Of a stretch of DNA of 64,000 bases, positions 15,096-32,933 are shown piece after piece. How positions within the stretch are numbered: the stretch's first letter is position 1; each line of letters begins with the position of its first letter. The notes below the pieces were generated by a model. That model had not been told where the DNA came from. It did no database searches and saw only the letters and a program-made list of their open reading frames with translations. Source of the stretch: Progne subis subis (Eukaryota; Chordata; Aves; Passeriformes; Hirundinidae); assembly GCA_022316685.1 (NCBI GenBank), contig JAKJHU010000061.1, positions 2,665,709 through 2,729,708 of the forward strand, in the 5' to 3' direction. The position numbers were made by a program, and so were the translations under genes.

Positions 15096-18000
15096 TATTT
15101 TTTCTTTCCTTTAAAATATTTACAGCCTCTTTTATCAGCAAGGATTAAGATATGTGACACTCTGAAACACACATTTATAAAGTGAACAAACATTGATTTT
15201 GGAGTAAGCAAATGAAATACATTTTAGTCGTTGCTGATACTAGGTTGTCTCCAAGTTTGTGATTAATGAAGCTTTGTGGAGGCTTTTTATTAATATCATC
15301 ATTTTCCCTAGAAGTCTCCTTGCCTGCTGCTCCCCTCACTGACGGTCTGGCAGCACCGATCCCTGTGTGAGTCTGTCTGCTCAGGAGTGTCCAGCTGATC
15401 ACGCAGTATTTGTTTTTCCTGTTCCTATGCTACTCATCCCACTGCACATTTGGGAATTCCTGACTTTGAAGACACAGAGAATGCACATCTTGATTAAAAA
15501 GAGCTGTGCTCTTCATCTTACATTTCATAGACTTTTATTTTTAATAATTACTGCTTTGCAATATTTTGTGTATTTCAGAGAGCTCCTGGATACTCAGAAT
15601 TTCTCACCAGTAGAAAGTGCATATAAAACTTCCTCTTATTTCTGAGCGTGAAAACCAAACATTGACACTAAGAACCTTAAACTCCATTTTTGCCGTCTTA
15701 TTAATCATGAACCTGCTGGATATCCTATTGAATCAGTGCACTAGAACTGATATAAACATTATTTACTTGCAGCAACTTGGAAGTGGTTCCTAAATTACTC
15801 AATTTAGAGGAAAAAATAAATTGAGGCAGCTAGGTAGAAAGTGCTTTAATGTACACTGCAAGATCTAGATATGAAAAATTGCATTTTAAATGGTTTTGTG
15901 AGAAGAGTAGTCAATGCTAAAACTACTTAACTCCTTTTAAAAATATTTTTAACTTCAGTTTGTAGCTGTCTGTTAACATTTTGGACTCTGTACTCACGTA
16001 ACAGAGAACATACATGCATCCTCAGGAGATGGATTAAGTAGAGCTGACTTAATCACACTGGGGTACATTTGATGATTTCTCAGTGCACGGAATTTAACTT
16101 TTCCTTTTTTTTTATTTATACACGTGGCTTATTCCTTTTATTATTGCTGAAACACTAAGTTGCAGACAGCTTCGTTTCAGCAGCACATTAAGTCTAGGCA
16201 GTGCAATGGTGAAAAAGCTGTTTTCTCCCAAAGGGCTAATTAATCATCACTAATGAAGCTGTGCTAACTAACAATAATGAGGGTGGTGGAAGGCCTGGAA
16301 GAGTCTGAGGGCTGAGTCCAGGCTGTAAGGATTTTACTTGCTGTCCTTCATAAGTGCAACCCACCCAGGGCTGGTCTGCAAATGGATATTTAACAGCTCA
16401 TATGTTCTTGTAATATTTACTAAATTCTTAGGTCCTCTTCAAGTCGTTGCATACGTTTCACTCCAGTTTTCTTGGTCTGTGTGTAGCAGGTTTGTACAGG
16501 CCTGTTAAATGTGTTTGGCTTTGGATCAGGACAGAATGTAGTGGAACTCTTTTGCAGGATTTCCAAGATTATAAGTATTCCCACATATTCCTCTCACTTT
16601 CCCTAAGTGCTGTAATATTTCACAATAAAAAAAGCCCCGTGGCCTGGAGTGTCAGAGAGTGGTTACAGGAAATGCAGATTCAGACATTTTATGAGGCTGG
16701 ACTCTGATAGATTTGATCACACCATCCCATGGCCTTTGATTTTGACTTTTCCTAAAAGGAATCGATGACTTTTACATTTGTGAAGATTTTATGGAGTCTG
16801 CTTACTTGACAGTATAATAAGTTTATTAGAGCATACCATGAAAGAAACTACTTTTGTCCCAGCTGTGCATGAAGAGTATTCTGTTACTTTATTTGCATGG
16901 AAGATCTTTGCATGATGCTTCCATCTTAAACTCTCCTATTTGATTAATATTTTTATTTCCTTTTCTTTTATAATTTATCCTTTAGGCTGGATGAAATCAA
17001 CTCATGAGAACCCCTCAGAAGGCTGTTTGGAAAAGAGAAGTATTTTCAGTGAAGCTACAAACAGGAAACCACCAGATAAGAAATTAAAAATTTAAAACAG
17101 TCAGAGTGCCTCATCCCCAGAAGGACAAGGATCATTTTCAGGTGCAGTTTTTGACTTCCATGCTCGCTGTTTCCCTGTGAGTTGTCAGTCCTGTCCAAAC
17201 ACCAACATTTCTTCTCAGCTTGGGGTTGGGAATTCCCACTGTCAGGCCCAGATGAGAGGCTGGGACTGAGCCTTAAGTTGCTGTTCCAGTTAAAGATCTG
17301 AGGACTGTGGTCCCAGAGAGGAGGACCTGTGCTCTCAATTGCTGAGACAGGATCCTCCCTCTGCAAAGAAGTAACAAATACAATCCCATCACTAAGGACA
17401 GCACAAATACTCTCAAATGCAGGATCCATCTGTTCTCTGGCCCACAAAACTTAGAAGGGAAGATGATTTAATGGCTTGCCTTCACCAGAGCTGTGTGGTC
17501 AGCCATGGGCACATGAAAGCCTACGTGCCTCAAGAGTGTTTGGCTTATAACTGATGTGATCATTGTCTTGGTGACAGTTGAGATGTCAGCACTGAGCACT
17601 GAGTGGCCACTTCAAAGTGCGGTACTTTGTGTATGACAAAGTGACAACTGTTATTTCCAGGTTGTGCTTTCTTTAAACCATGTCCAAAGATAGCTGATGG
17701 AGCACAAGATTTCTAAAACAAAGAGTTTGATAGAAATTTTGGATACGGGAGCAAGGTCTGAAGGCCATGAGTTATGTTTGTGATTTAATACATAATTCTG
17801 ACCATAACCTGTTGTCACTGGCTCTTCAGGCTTTGCACTGAAAGTTGCACCCAACAAATGTTTGAGAGCACAGTGTTTTTATAAGAACTGTTGTCATCTT
17901 TTGAATTACACAAGGATCACTGGGAGAGAAACATGATTATCTCCAAACAACACAAAATCATCAGCATTTTCAAAGTACTCTAAAATCTGTGGTTTTGTCT

Positions 18001-20654
18001 TTAATTGTGCTGTTACTGTGCTTGCTCATGAGTTGTGGGTGATAACATGTGATTATCATCTGCCTACTTGATCATATGCACATTTGTGATGCTTGCAAGA
18101 GCAAACATTATCTGGCTGGGATCTGTCACATTCTCAGGGTTTCAGAGACCGTTTCCCAGACAACGGGACAGTCCCCTTCATCCCCAGCCATGCACCAGCA
18201 GGGACCTCTGCTCAGTCTAACACCTGGCGGCAGCTGCTGCTCACACTCCCGACACAGACAAGATGTTTGTAGCGCCACAATCCAACTGCCTGAACTCTGC
18301 AAGTCAAGGAAACTGCACAACCTAAATTAAAAAGTCAAAATGAGTCAAACAGCACCTACCTTGTTACAAATTCTGAGTCAGTTTTTAAATTGAAACCAGA
18401 TCATTCCTTGCCAAAAGCCATTTAAGGGCCATGTACTACCTGTTTAAGACCTCTGCTGCCAAACGTAAAAGCCAAGCACAGCTGTGTAAGGTGGTAAATC
18501 ATTTCTCTGCTGGTAATTTGAGTGTGTTAAAACAAAAGAGCCCAGAGGGCAGGTGGAAGAGTGAGTGTCAGAAGCAGCTCAGGCCAGCTGGGTGGGATCC
18601 TGTGTGCAGGGCGTTTACATCTTGGATGTTGTCAGGTGGGGGAGGAAGCTGATAAGAAAAATAATTATTTGCATTCAAATTATATAAACAGTGCCAGAGC
18701 CTGGTTAGTGTAGGCAGTGTTAGACAGAGTGTTTCCCAACTGCAGGAGATGTATCACATGCTGGGTGAGGAAGGTATATGAGGCAACAGCACTCTGAAGG
18801 TGTGCAGCTCTAAGCCTCCTGGCACATTTTATGGCAGAAGAATAAAATAAAAAGGATCTGGAAATCAAATGTTTGTCCCAGATCATTCTATTAAAAATGC
18901 ACATTTTTAATATGCCCTAACTTAAACTCTGTGTTGTGAAGCAAAGAAAATGTCTGGGTTTGAATTTACTGGGGGGAGAGGGGCAGGACATTGGTGGGAT
19001 TTGGGCAGGGCTCTTCAAGGTGTGCAGGGGTATTTGGTGAAGAGAAAGATAGTAAATGGCAGATAACAAGATCCCAGTCTCCCCTTGATGCTCGTAGCTC
19101 AAATCAGCTAAAACTGAGCTGCTGTTGCAGCAGCTACTGTTGTAGCAGTACCACCATTTAGCAGTTCAGATCCCAAGCTGTCCTTCCACACCAAGTGGCC
19201 ACAGGTTTCTTATCACTAATTTTTTTGTTTTCACTCAATAAGAATGACTTCAAATGTGAGTGGAATATTAAATGATTTTGCTTATTGATCCTGTGACACT
19301 CGGTCCAAATATCCGGTAAATTTGCAGAGGAGCTCTCTGTGGTGTGCCAGTGCCTCTGTGGGTACCACAGGAGATCCACGGTAGGACCTGATGGGAGATT
19401 CGCCACCTTCTGTACCACTCTTTCATATCACTTCTGACTGCAACTCTGCCTTTCAGAGCTTCTCCAAGAAAAAGCAAATCCATGGTCAAGATAAAGAGGC
19501 CATTCTCTCTCCGACCAAAGACTGCTTTCAATTTTTTTAGGATATCCCTCACCTCCTGTTGAGAGCTTCCTCAGCTGCATTCTGTGAATGATGTCTTCCA
19601 TAAAGTACCAAAGGCTTTTATTTGACACTGAGTACACAGGTTTACACAGTTCATTGCATTCTGAATTGTTCTCAGGTTTTCCCTGAGACGTCTACATTAC
19701 CTGAGGCACAGGAACAGCTTTATTGAAATCACATCCTGGAGAGTTGTGCCATGTAATTGTAGCTGTGGTGACCAATGCCTGCAAAGGGAAGAAAAGCTGC
19801 TTCATCACAGGTGAGGACTTGTGCAAATTGAAATCTAAAAGACTGTTCTCACAGGGACACACAGGGAGTGGAATTCACAGATAACACCTGTTATCCAGCT
19901 CCCACTCTCATGGTTTTTCCACACAGAAGGCAGGAATCTACTCAAACTGATTTCTTAGTAATTATATAAACACCTGCAACTCTTCTCTGAAAGCTGATAT
20001 GGTTACTGGCATTTCTTCTCTTCTTAGGGAATGATAGGTATTAGTCTCAGGATAGAAAATGATAATCTGTAAAATTTTTTTATTTGTATTTCCTAGGCAA
20101 CTTGACAGCTATTTCTGGCAGAATATGAAGGACTAAGGGAAGGGGATTTGTTGGCTGTTTCTATAAGCTGTTTTTTCTTCAAACTGAGGGAGGAAGTAAA
20201 TACTACAGGATAGAAAACAAAACTCTCCTGGTCAATTGATAAAGTGCAGAAATAAATACTGGCACTTGGTTGTCTTACACTGCTGTGTGTCATGATTGAG
20301 TTGAACTCAATCGCGTGATACAAACAGCAAGTCAGTGTTTGTCAGCAGGTGAAGAACAAATGCACTGAACTGAGAGAACTGCTGCAGGTCTGGCTGAAGC
20401 CAAGCTGGTTCCAGTGGGTGTTTCGGGGGTGCACAGCATTGCCCAAATCAGCTCTGGTCAGTTGTTCTTGCTCTGCAGCGCTAGCATGGCCTTCCTGGCG
20501 TTTTCCCATCTCATTTATGGCTCACTATGCAAACAGAAATTTAGCTGCCTTGTTCCCTCTCAGTGCCCATCCTGGCCACGTGAAGTGCTGTCCCAGAGCA
20601 ACACGAGCAGCAGCCCCAGAACAGAAATAACTGTCCTCAAGTGACACCAGGGCC

Positions 20655-20681
20655 AGCTCACACAGCTCACACAGCTCACAG
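20655..20681 (+). repeat. 9-bp tandem triplet (agctcacac)
   Basis: Three adjacent copies of agctcacac, the last ending in g. A small local duplication with no gene context. Confidence 0.85.
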
Positions 20682-21254
20682 AGCGTGCCCAGAGCTGCAG
20701 AGCAGTTGCACTAGCCTCAGCTCCCCTGCTTGAGGCTGTGAGGTTTCTGGAGCTCAGGGAGCTCTCAAGTGCTGTTTGCCTCATTCTGGTCCTTTCCCTC
20801 TGCCCTGGGTCAAATGAGGGCTACAGGCCTCAGTGATGAGGAATTTGGGACAATATCTCTTCTGAAGAAGGAAGATGAAGGGCTTTGGGGAAATGTTTTT
20901 ATTCCATTTATGTTTCTCTGAAGAGACAAAGAGATGCACCAAAGCATGTGAATGTTAATCCCTGCTACAGTGTGAGCTCTCTTGTGACCTAATAAATGTC
21001 TCATCATGGAAACTAATTTGTGCCTAACACTACTTTTCCAGAATATTCTGAAGTGGTGGCATTTTTCCATTGGTGTCTTCTTTAGATATTAACCAGAAAT
21101 CTGGAAGGATCAAAATTACTTGAACAAAACTCCTACTAAAGTATGGGCAAAGCTAGAGGAGTTGGTACCATCCTGCACTGAGGTACTGCTGTGCTTTCTT
21201 TCTGTCAATAAACACATTTGTTTATTAAAAGCACCATTTGATGTGACTTTGTCA

Positions 21255-21450
21255 TACAGGGATGCATTATGACTTGCCAGACATTAACGAGCCAGTTCTG
21301 GAAGCACTGAAAAGGAGCTTTGCTATCCAACAAAGTTTTCTTTGAGAAGTACATTCAGGAAAATACAGCCAAGCACGAGGAGGCTGAGGAGATACTGAAT
21401 GAACAGCTGATGAAAGAGTGTTTATAGATGGGCAGCCATGAAGAATTGTA
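21255..21450 (+). pseudogene. Possible decayed coding fragment, family unknown
   Basis: One frame reads a coherent acidic/hydrophobic peptide beginning MHYDLPDINEPVLEALK at about 21,264 and stops near 21,344. The next frame then continues as EKYIQENTAKHEEAEEILNE and stops near 21,427. Two helix-like segments on either side of an apparent frameshift look like a retrocopy or an exon that has lost its frame. I cannot name the parent gene, and the composition could arise by chance. No splice sites or poly(A) tail support it. Confidence 0.2.
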
Positions 21451-24443
21451 TAATGGAAGTCACTGAAGAGGTATGTCTGGAAAACACTGACAATTTTCTA
21501 TCATTACAACTGCCAGATTGACACATGGACTGGAACTTGTTTTTCCAGCTCAAGAAAAGAGCAAGCCCTTTGGATGGTTTTCATTAATATTGCCTGTGAA
21601 TACCAATACTTCACACAAAACTTGGATTTCAGATCAAGGAACTTGTGTTAGTGCAGCATATTTCAGAATATGACAGGGGGGAAATATACCACAAAATACA
21701 ATTTTCTTAAGTGTAAGAAACAGTAAACACCTCAGCTGTCTTGTGAAAAGTGCAAAGTTGTGACACCTGAAGCAGGGAAGGAACCAGAGCCCGTGACAGG
21801 GAGTACAGCCGTGAGTACAGAGCTTTCCCACTCACCCCTCTCTGTATCAGCCCCCTGCAGTGTCACCTGTGCACAGTTCAGTTCTGACCCGTGATGAATG
21901 GCACTTCAGGCTTGCACTCATTACCCTCAGAAGTGCAGCCTGAGTCACTGCCATTGTCACCAAACCCTTTTCAGGGTGGAATTCAGTGACATTTCATGCT
22001 GCAGAGGGAACTGGCTGATGTCTGGAGCAGGGCTCTCAGCCAGGGTGGTGTTTGCTTTCCTAACAGAAATACGATACCTGTATTTTTACATAGTAGTGTA
22101 TTGTCAAACCAAATTGGGTTTGACAATCTGGGGTTTTGGTACCCACTATGGGGAGCAGGAATGATCTGGATATAATGCTGGAGATAAAGAGACTTTTGGG
22201 TTGTGAGTTATTTCCTGATATTTGTGCCTTTTGGTCAAAACTATGTGGTTTCTATGAGGCTGCTTAAAGGGGACACGTCAGACTTCCCTACTGGCAAATA
22301 TGGCTCTGGTACTACAAAATCTTCGTGCCTCATTGAGCAAGTAAATTGTTTGGGGCCCCAGAGCACTTTCCCACAGAATTCATACAGCAATTTCCAGTAT
22401 TTCTTAGCCATGCCAAGGGGACTGCCCTGCCAAAATCTGAACTGCAGAATCACAAGGCTCATTTCAGACATCAGCTGCATTTAGCAGTTGTGAGCAAACA
22501 GTCCCTGAAGGACACATATGGACAAAGGAATCTCATCATGGGTTTCCACGGGTTTTTATATTCACTTGTAGGTGTCCATCATCATCCTCAGTGATCATTT
22601 TGGTACTGCCTTGGACTGGACAAACAACTGACAGAGTGTTTTATTTCAGTTATTAGATACTGACAATATATAGGAGCAAAGATATTGGATTCTATAGTAT
22701 TAAAATGTATGTAAATAATTCTAATGTGCCACTTCTTATTCTGCAGTTACAAATGCACATTTTATTTTCCTAAAGTCTGGCTGCATTATTTATAATGGTG
22801 GTATTTCTCTTACAAGGCAGGTTTATAAGTAGTTCCACACTTGATATCACTCAGATATAGAAACATACTTTAACAAATCTCCTGTTAAAATAGCCTGAAG
22901 TCTACGTGAGCAAGAACTGCTGAAATCTAGCTCCTAATCTGCGCCATATGTTGGCATGCTTCCTTCTTGGAGATGACATTTTGCTTTGCTTCCAGCAGAT
23001 AGCATTTATTTTACAGAAGAAAAAAAAACACTGTTGAGAAGCTATAGGCAGCCTGATGGGTAAGGGATGGGTATCTGCTGCACTGTCCCTGCCTATTTAA
23101 GGGCCACCACCTTTCACAACTGTGTGTCACACTGAGACCTCTCGAAATGCTTTGCATTTTTAACATCCTTTGCAAAATCCTCCAGCTGCAAAAATCACTT
23201 GGTGGGTATTCAGGCTACAATGGATTTAGAGCTGGCTTACAATCCCTCAGCAATAAATCTGTCCACTCTCACAGATCAGCAGTGCATTAGCCACATTCAG
23301 GAATAGTCCATGAGGTGAGTCAGGGAAAACAGGATCAAGACAGGTATGCCCAGCAAAAAATTTATTCTCTTAATAGCTCCCATTTAAGTATTTGCTACTG
23401 GCTGAACCTGGTATTTCTCATTAAATAGTAGCTTCTCTGTAACAGAGCTGCTGATTTGATGCTGGAGATGCACATGGATATTCCTGCCTGTGAGTCCTCG
23501 CACAGACTGGCTGGGCTTTCTGGCACGGCAGGCCGTGTCAGCAACGTCCCCGTGTGATATCATCTGGTTCTGGGAAGTTTCCTTCATGCTTTTCCACTGA
23601 GGCTATTTCTGTGCGGTTACGAGTACACGAAGGTCACTCCCTCTTTGTGTGCATGAAACGCTATCCTGCTGTTTGACAAAAGCCCCGTTTTCACTGAACT
23701 CACGGCGCTTGCCAACCTTGTCGAGAATTTTAGAAGCGCTTGATGGCGCGCCAATAACGCCCGTGGGCCTGTTTGGTGCTGTGCGATGCCCCACGAACGC
23801 CGTAAATCAGGCTGGCTCACGCCGAGGATGAGGCGGGGGGCGGTCGGTGACATCCGCCGGGCCCTGGCAGCGCTGCGGGTTATGAAACCCTTACGAAACC
23901 TCTTACAAAACCGGCGGGGCCGCGCCTCGCACGTGTGACGTCACACCCGCCTGCGCCCCCTGCCGGCCCAGCGCGGTAACGGCGCTGCCGTGTGACGTCA
24001 CCGACCACCCACCGCCGCGCTGACGTCACGCAGCCCCGCTCCGCCGCGCTCGGGCAAGGCAGCGAGGGGCGGCGGGGCCGGGCTGGCCGTGCGAACCCCG
24101 GCCCGACCGGAGCGCGGCTCGCAGACCGCAGCCGCCCGCCTTTGCGCGATGGGCGGCGGAGCCGGCGGTGCCACCCCGGGCGCGCCCCTCACGCCCAGCC
24201 CGGGGGGGTCACGGGCCGCGCCCGCGGCCGCCCCAAGCTCACCCCGAATGTCCCCGCTCGGGCACGGCCCCGGTCGTGCCGTACGTGCCCCGTGACGTCA
24301 GCGCGGCGCCGCGCGGTGATTGGCGGGTGCTGTCCGCGCAGGCGCGCGCTGCCGGCGGCGGCGGAGCCGGGCCCGCGGAGCCGAGCGGCGGCAGCGGCGG
24401 CGGCCCCGGAGCGCGGCCGGGCCGTGCCGTGCCCCCCGCAGCC

Positions 24444-27904
<3,461 letters not shown>

Positions 27905-28118
27905 TGAGAGTTCTTAGACCTGTATCACTAACGAGGCTTAACGACCTGCCGCTTCTCTCCAGGCCTGAATACATGTATCCTTTATTATTTAAAGGATGTG
28001 TGTATTAGGCATGTTATGAATTTATTCTGGAGAAAAGCTGAATTCTTACCAAGGCTGAGGCTTAAAGGCTATTTAATACATTGGGTCAGCTGGACCGAAT
28101 TGCGGTCACAGATGAAGA

Positions 28119-28124
28119 AATAAA
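28119..28124 (+). terminator. Candidate poly(A) signal of PRELID3B
   Basis: First AATAAA after the stop codon, giving a 3' UTR of about 0.24 kb. Further AATAAA hexamers at about 29,830 and 30,481 could give longer forms. The one in use cannot be told from sequence. Confidence 0.5.
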
Positions 28125-28139
28125 TTTCAAGTGTAGTTC

Positions 28140-31100
28140 CTGTATTTACATGAACACTAATTTATAATGTTTGCAGATACGAAATAGCCTCGTTTAGTGG
28201 TGAGGCTGCATATGGTGGAGAACACTGGCATGTTAGGCTTTTATTTTTTTGTGTGACTTACGGACTACCTCTTTTGGGACCAAGCCCAAAATTAAGCGGA
28301 ATGGTTGTTCCAGCATTGTTCTTTTTGTTGTGTGATACAACTTGGTTTTACAGAAAGCTTATTACTTGATGCTTGACATACAAAAGAATGTACAAAATAT
28401 TTTTTGATAAGCTTTTTAACATGACTGGTTGAACTACCACGGTACTCAAATAGTTTTTCAGTCGCTATAGGGTGAAACATCAAAGTGTCTCTTACCTACC
28501 TACCAAGACCTAAATCCTGCTCCTGAATGCAACGTTAATGAGCTGGGCATGCAGTACCTTAAAATCAAATTTTATCTTAAACTTCTGCAATAAGTATCTC
28601 CATTTCTAAAAGCCCATTACATAAAGGTACAGTAAGCATAGAGCCTTAAAATCTTGTAAGCTGCTACAGTAGTAGGTGTTCACTTGAAAGAACCAATTAA
28701 AGACTCAACCTTTGTGAAGGTGGCTGAGGAGATACCTAAACAAAAGAGGAAGTAGTATTTAACAATATACTAATTAATTTGATCACGTTCCAGCAATAAC
28801 CTGCTCCACCCGCTGGATATTGTGTTGTCCTTTACTTTAACCAGTGTTCTAAGTTCCAGATCCCTTTCCCCTTTGAACTAATCTGCTCACAGTACAAGGC
28901 CCTTTGCATTCACAAGGGTTTCACTTGGTGTTCTCCAGTCTCTGTTTCCTGGTACTCATTGCAGGTTCTTGGTACTGTCACCAGTCACTCTCTGCAGAGC
29001 TGAAAGGTCAGCCCCTGGCACCTGCCCTGCCCTGCTGCTCTGTGGGTAGTCCTGGGCACCTCACAGGGACTCTGTCCCACCAGGCTCCTTCAGTGTGAAC
29101 AGAAAAATGCAAAGGCACAGCCCAGGCGTGGCTGATGGTGGTGTTTGGTGCCCAAGGGTTTTTTTCCTGGAATTTTGATTCTAAGTTTACAATTGACTTC
29201 AAGACCCTCTTAGCCTTTATGAACTGTAATGTCACCCAGCCCAGCATTATTTGACTTTGCATGCCATTTCTGTTGTATCAAATTGCCTATTAAGTAGTGT
29301 CTGCTAGATAGAGAACCAGAGCTTATTTTAACAAACAAGAACACTTCTCTAAGGTTTGTGCTGGGGGAAGAAAACAAGAATATAGATATATAACTTTTAA
29401 AAATTAACTATTCTTAACAGAATATTTTTTTAAACAGAAATGGTTTGAAACTACTTTACTAATTGAAGTCATTGAGATTTGCCATACTTTTACAGGACAT
29501 TATGACAACTGAAACAACATTTCAATTTTCAAACTGTATGTGAAACTTCTGCAAAACTGTACCATCATTTCTGATAAAAATGCTCTAGCTTGGAACTCAT
29601 TTTATATGTTTGCTCAGCCATTAGCATCATTCAATATTCTAAAGTCAGTTTTTTCATTTCCAAATTTTTCTGCACTAAGGACTGCATAATAGAACTCACA
29701 GTTTGGCCTTGCACTGAAAAAACCCATACTGTTTAACTTTTACAGGCATTCAACAACTTCTTTCTTCTATTTTATATGCCTGCATTTTCATTCTGTCAGA
29801 GTATGGCTTTCTGTATGTGGCGCTTTTTAAATAAAATTTTGTTTCCATTCTGGCGAATTCCTGAAACTTTCTGGTCTATTTGTGTTTTAGAACTATGAGG
29901 TGAGTAATCTAACATGGGAGGGCTGAAAGTGAAGAAATCCCTGGACCGAGTGGCTTCTTGAAATGCGTCTCCTAGAATGCACATTCACAGCTGTTGCGGT
30001 CTTTTTTGCTTCTTAATAACTCTGCTTTTCTGCAAATCTGGCTTTAACTAGCAACCAGATTTCACAGTTTGCTGTGGAGAATCCATCCTGTGGAAAGATT
30101 ATCAGACTGCTTGGGCTGAGATTTGTGTTCACATTCAGTGCAGTGAGTGTGGGTTGCTGTGGATGAATGCAGCGCTGCTGTGAGAGGGGCAATACAGAGG
30201 AGCTCTGGGTTCTGGTGGTTGGAAGGAATGGAGAAGGTGGGAGAAAAGCAGCTACAGCTGGAGGAACAGAACTGAAGGACCAGGAGGAAAGGTGAATTAG
30301 CAAAAAAAGGGAAGGGACAGGGGATGTGGAGTGGCAGAGGTGGAGGAATGTGATACGAACAAATCAGTGCTTCAAGTGCCAGCCAGGAGTTTGCTTCAAA
30401 AAAAGCAGAAAAATTGTAACCACCATTTCCTACAACATTGCTGATCTGTCTCTTGTGGTCTGTACTTGCATTTGTATTTCCAATAAATGTCATATACAGT
30501 AAACATGAGCACCCACTGTGTGATAACTGCAACATTTGCAATCTGGCCCTGACAGAGCATTGGTTCAAAGGGAAGGTCAGCAACCTGCTGAGGTTCTTGT
30601 TTATGGAAGAACCGAAGAGCGCTGATAAAAGAGCTTGTGTGGAAGCAGTGAGTCATTTTAGAATCCTTCCGTTTCTTGAGGTTGAGGTTGTTCTTTCACT
30701 TGCACAGGACCTGATAATTTCTATCTTAACTCCATAGCTTTGCTTTACATGTTGCTGTAGAACTGAATTATTCTACAGGTAAAGCTACACATTATAACCA
30801 CGCTGAACTAACTGCTTTTACCTCAGGAGGACCATGAGCACCAGCTGTGGACAAAATACCTTACATCATCACGCTATTTTGTTATAACCACATTTAGAAA
30901 GTAACACAAGTTATTAAATGCATGAAAAGAAGAAGTAATGCACATGATTTTTAAAATTTGAGTGTACCTGAATTCTGTTTTGCAGATCCTGGATCCCTCC
31001 TTAGGCTATTTATGCCAGATTTTGTAGAAAGGACAGCTGAGACTTGGATGACACTGCACAATTGTTTTTGCTTTGAATCCAGGTGTCCAAAAGTCAAAAA

Positions 31101-32930
31101 TTGATGTCTTCATCTGCTTCATCAACTAACCTTCAAAACACCATCCTGTAATAGGAAACAGCATAGAACTGAATCTTTATCTTAAGATGAGAGCTGATTT
31201 CAGTGAGGTGTTTGCTGGCGCTCTGTTCAGTGCTGTGCTCAGACAGGAGATTTTCCAGGAGATGACCCGTATTGTCATCAGTGTGGCATCATTTCCAGTG
31301 GCTGTGCCGCAGATTAGGGTCAGCAGCAGAGAGAACAGCAGAGCTTTACCAGCACAGCCCAGTATGGCTTACCCAGGCAGAGAAAGGAGGTAAATCCACA
31401 GCTACCCAAGGTAGGAAACGTTATTACTGACCTCTACATTTTGTATAAAGGCGACCGTAATTCCACGTTTCTTGACAGTGTTATTTCATAGGAAAAAAGT
31501 GCAATAACTTTGTTATTTTAAATTAGGACAGAAAGAACTCAGTGAAGAGATGATGGAATTTATAGCCTGTTGGAGGCTGTCTTTTTATTGTACTTTGCCT
31601 TTTTTTTTTAATATTTGTTCTCCCCTGTAAAATGTACTTGAGAAAACTTTGAGATTAAAGATAGCGACAAAATTATAGTGATTTTAGATGGCAAGGGATT
31701 CTTAAGGGGTTAATTACTTTTATGTTTTATTAAAAACACAGGGCAGCAAGCAAATTTGTAATTTCATCATAATTTATGCATGTTTGGAAAAAGTAATTTT
31801 GCCTGTTGATCTATAAACATTGTACTCTCTAAAGAATTGCAACCATGTTGGAACAGCTCTTAAATTGCAGAAGCATTACCTATAAATATTAAAGGTATTC
31901 AAGAACTTTCAGGGGCGTTGTCAATGCAGCTCTTTTTATAGTGTGGCAATTTTTGTATTGTGCTAAATCCCCACGATTTTAATGTTTGCATAGTAAGACA
32001 CCATTCAAGTTCAGTGGCTGTTCAGATGACACCTGCTTCAGTTAAGAAGTGACCTGGGTGGGAGTTGCACCCGTGGTGATTATGTTAAATCCATTACACA
32101 CTCATCTGGACATGAGTTGTGTAAGAACATGGGCAAAGCTGGGGTGTGTTCTCCTGCAGCCTCCTGTACCTGTATCTTGCACTTTCTTGGTCTGTAAAAT
32201 GTGGTTGTGATGAGGGAAGAGCTTTTTGTGCCTCCCTGTGCCTGTGTGGAGAGGCAGCCGCAGGTTGGAGTGCTCTGAGCTCTGCGGAGCAGTCCGGAGA
32301 CGAGAGAAGGCAGCTGTGGATCAGCCTCTTGATCTACTCACACTATAATTAGATGCACCTTTTTGAACTGAAATTTAAGCTGTTCTGTTCTCTTTTTAAT
32401 CATGTCTGCCTTCTATCACAATTTCTCTATGATATTTTTATTAAAGAATTTAAGCTAGCGCAAATAAAAAAAAAATATTGTTACTATGCAGGTTTTATAT
32501 CCAGAGGTATAAAAGAAAGGTAACAAAATAAGACCTCTTTTTAGCTGAATAACAGTTAGAACTGCTGTTGCTGAAATGTGTATTTCTCAGGCACAGAATC
32601 AATTTAGCACATTGTTAGCTTTCAAAAACAAATCCTGCACATGCTACACAGAAAAATAAATTTGGTTGAACAAGGACAGACATGCCAGGGGAGAAGACTG
32701 GCTGCAACTGTACGTGTGATTCTGTACTGGTCCCCTGGAAAGGCACAATGTTCTTAATAATTCCATGGGCTCCTATTACTGGAGCTTTTCTGCACCAAAA
32801 GAGAAATTATTAAGAGACCAAGCACAGTTTGAATCATTATTTTCAAAAAAGTATGTTTTGGGCTCATGCTGTCTTTTTGTTTTGGTGTGATGATAGAGAT
32901 ATTTTGTTTAAAATACTCCTGATTTAACAC
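28140..32930. other. Intergenic stretch after PRELID3B
   Basis: No exon recognised. Part may be alternative PRELID3B 3' UTR (AATAAA at 29,830). A purine-rich stretch lies at about 30,170-30,350. Open frames here lack ATG starts or conserved features. Confidence 0.6.
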
Positions 32931-32933
32931 CCG

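Larger units (their letters stand above)
1..23650. other. Gene-poor left flank (intergenic)
   Basis: I find no exon, RNA gene or conserved protein in this stretch. All longer open frames are isolated, mostly start at non-ATG codons, and overlap open frames on the other strand. It holds a CR1 fragment at about 199-400, homopolymer and microsatellite tracts listed separately, a 9-bp tandem triplet near 20.66 kb, and a possible decayed coding fragment near 21.3 kb. In human the gene upstream of PRELID3B is ZNF831, read divergently. No zinc-finger exon of that gene is visible here, so it must lie further left if it is kept. Confidence 0.75.

Noticed and set aside
1..23650. Search for exons of ZNF831, expected upstream of PRELID3B by synteny
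   Set aside because: No C2H2 zinc-finger pattern or long exon is visible on either strand.
30062..30737. 173-codon minus frame and 99-codon plus frame with several cysteines
   Set aside because: Both start at TTG. The minus frame is the complement of a purine-rich tract, and no domain could be recognised.
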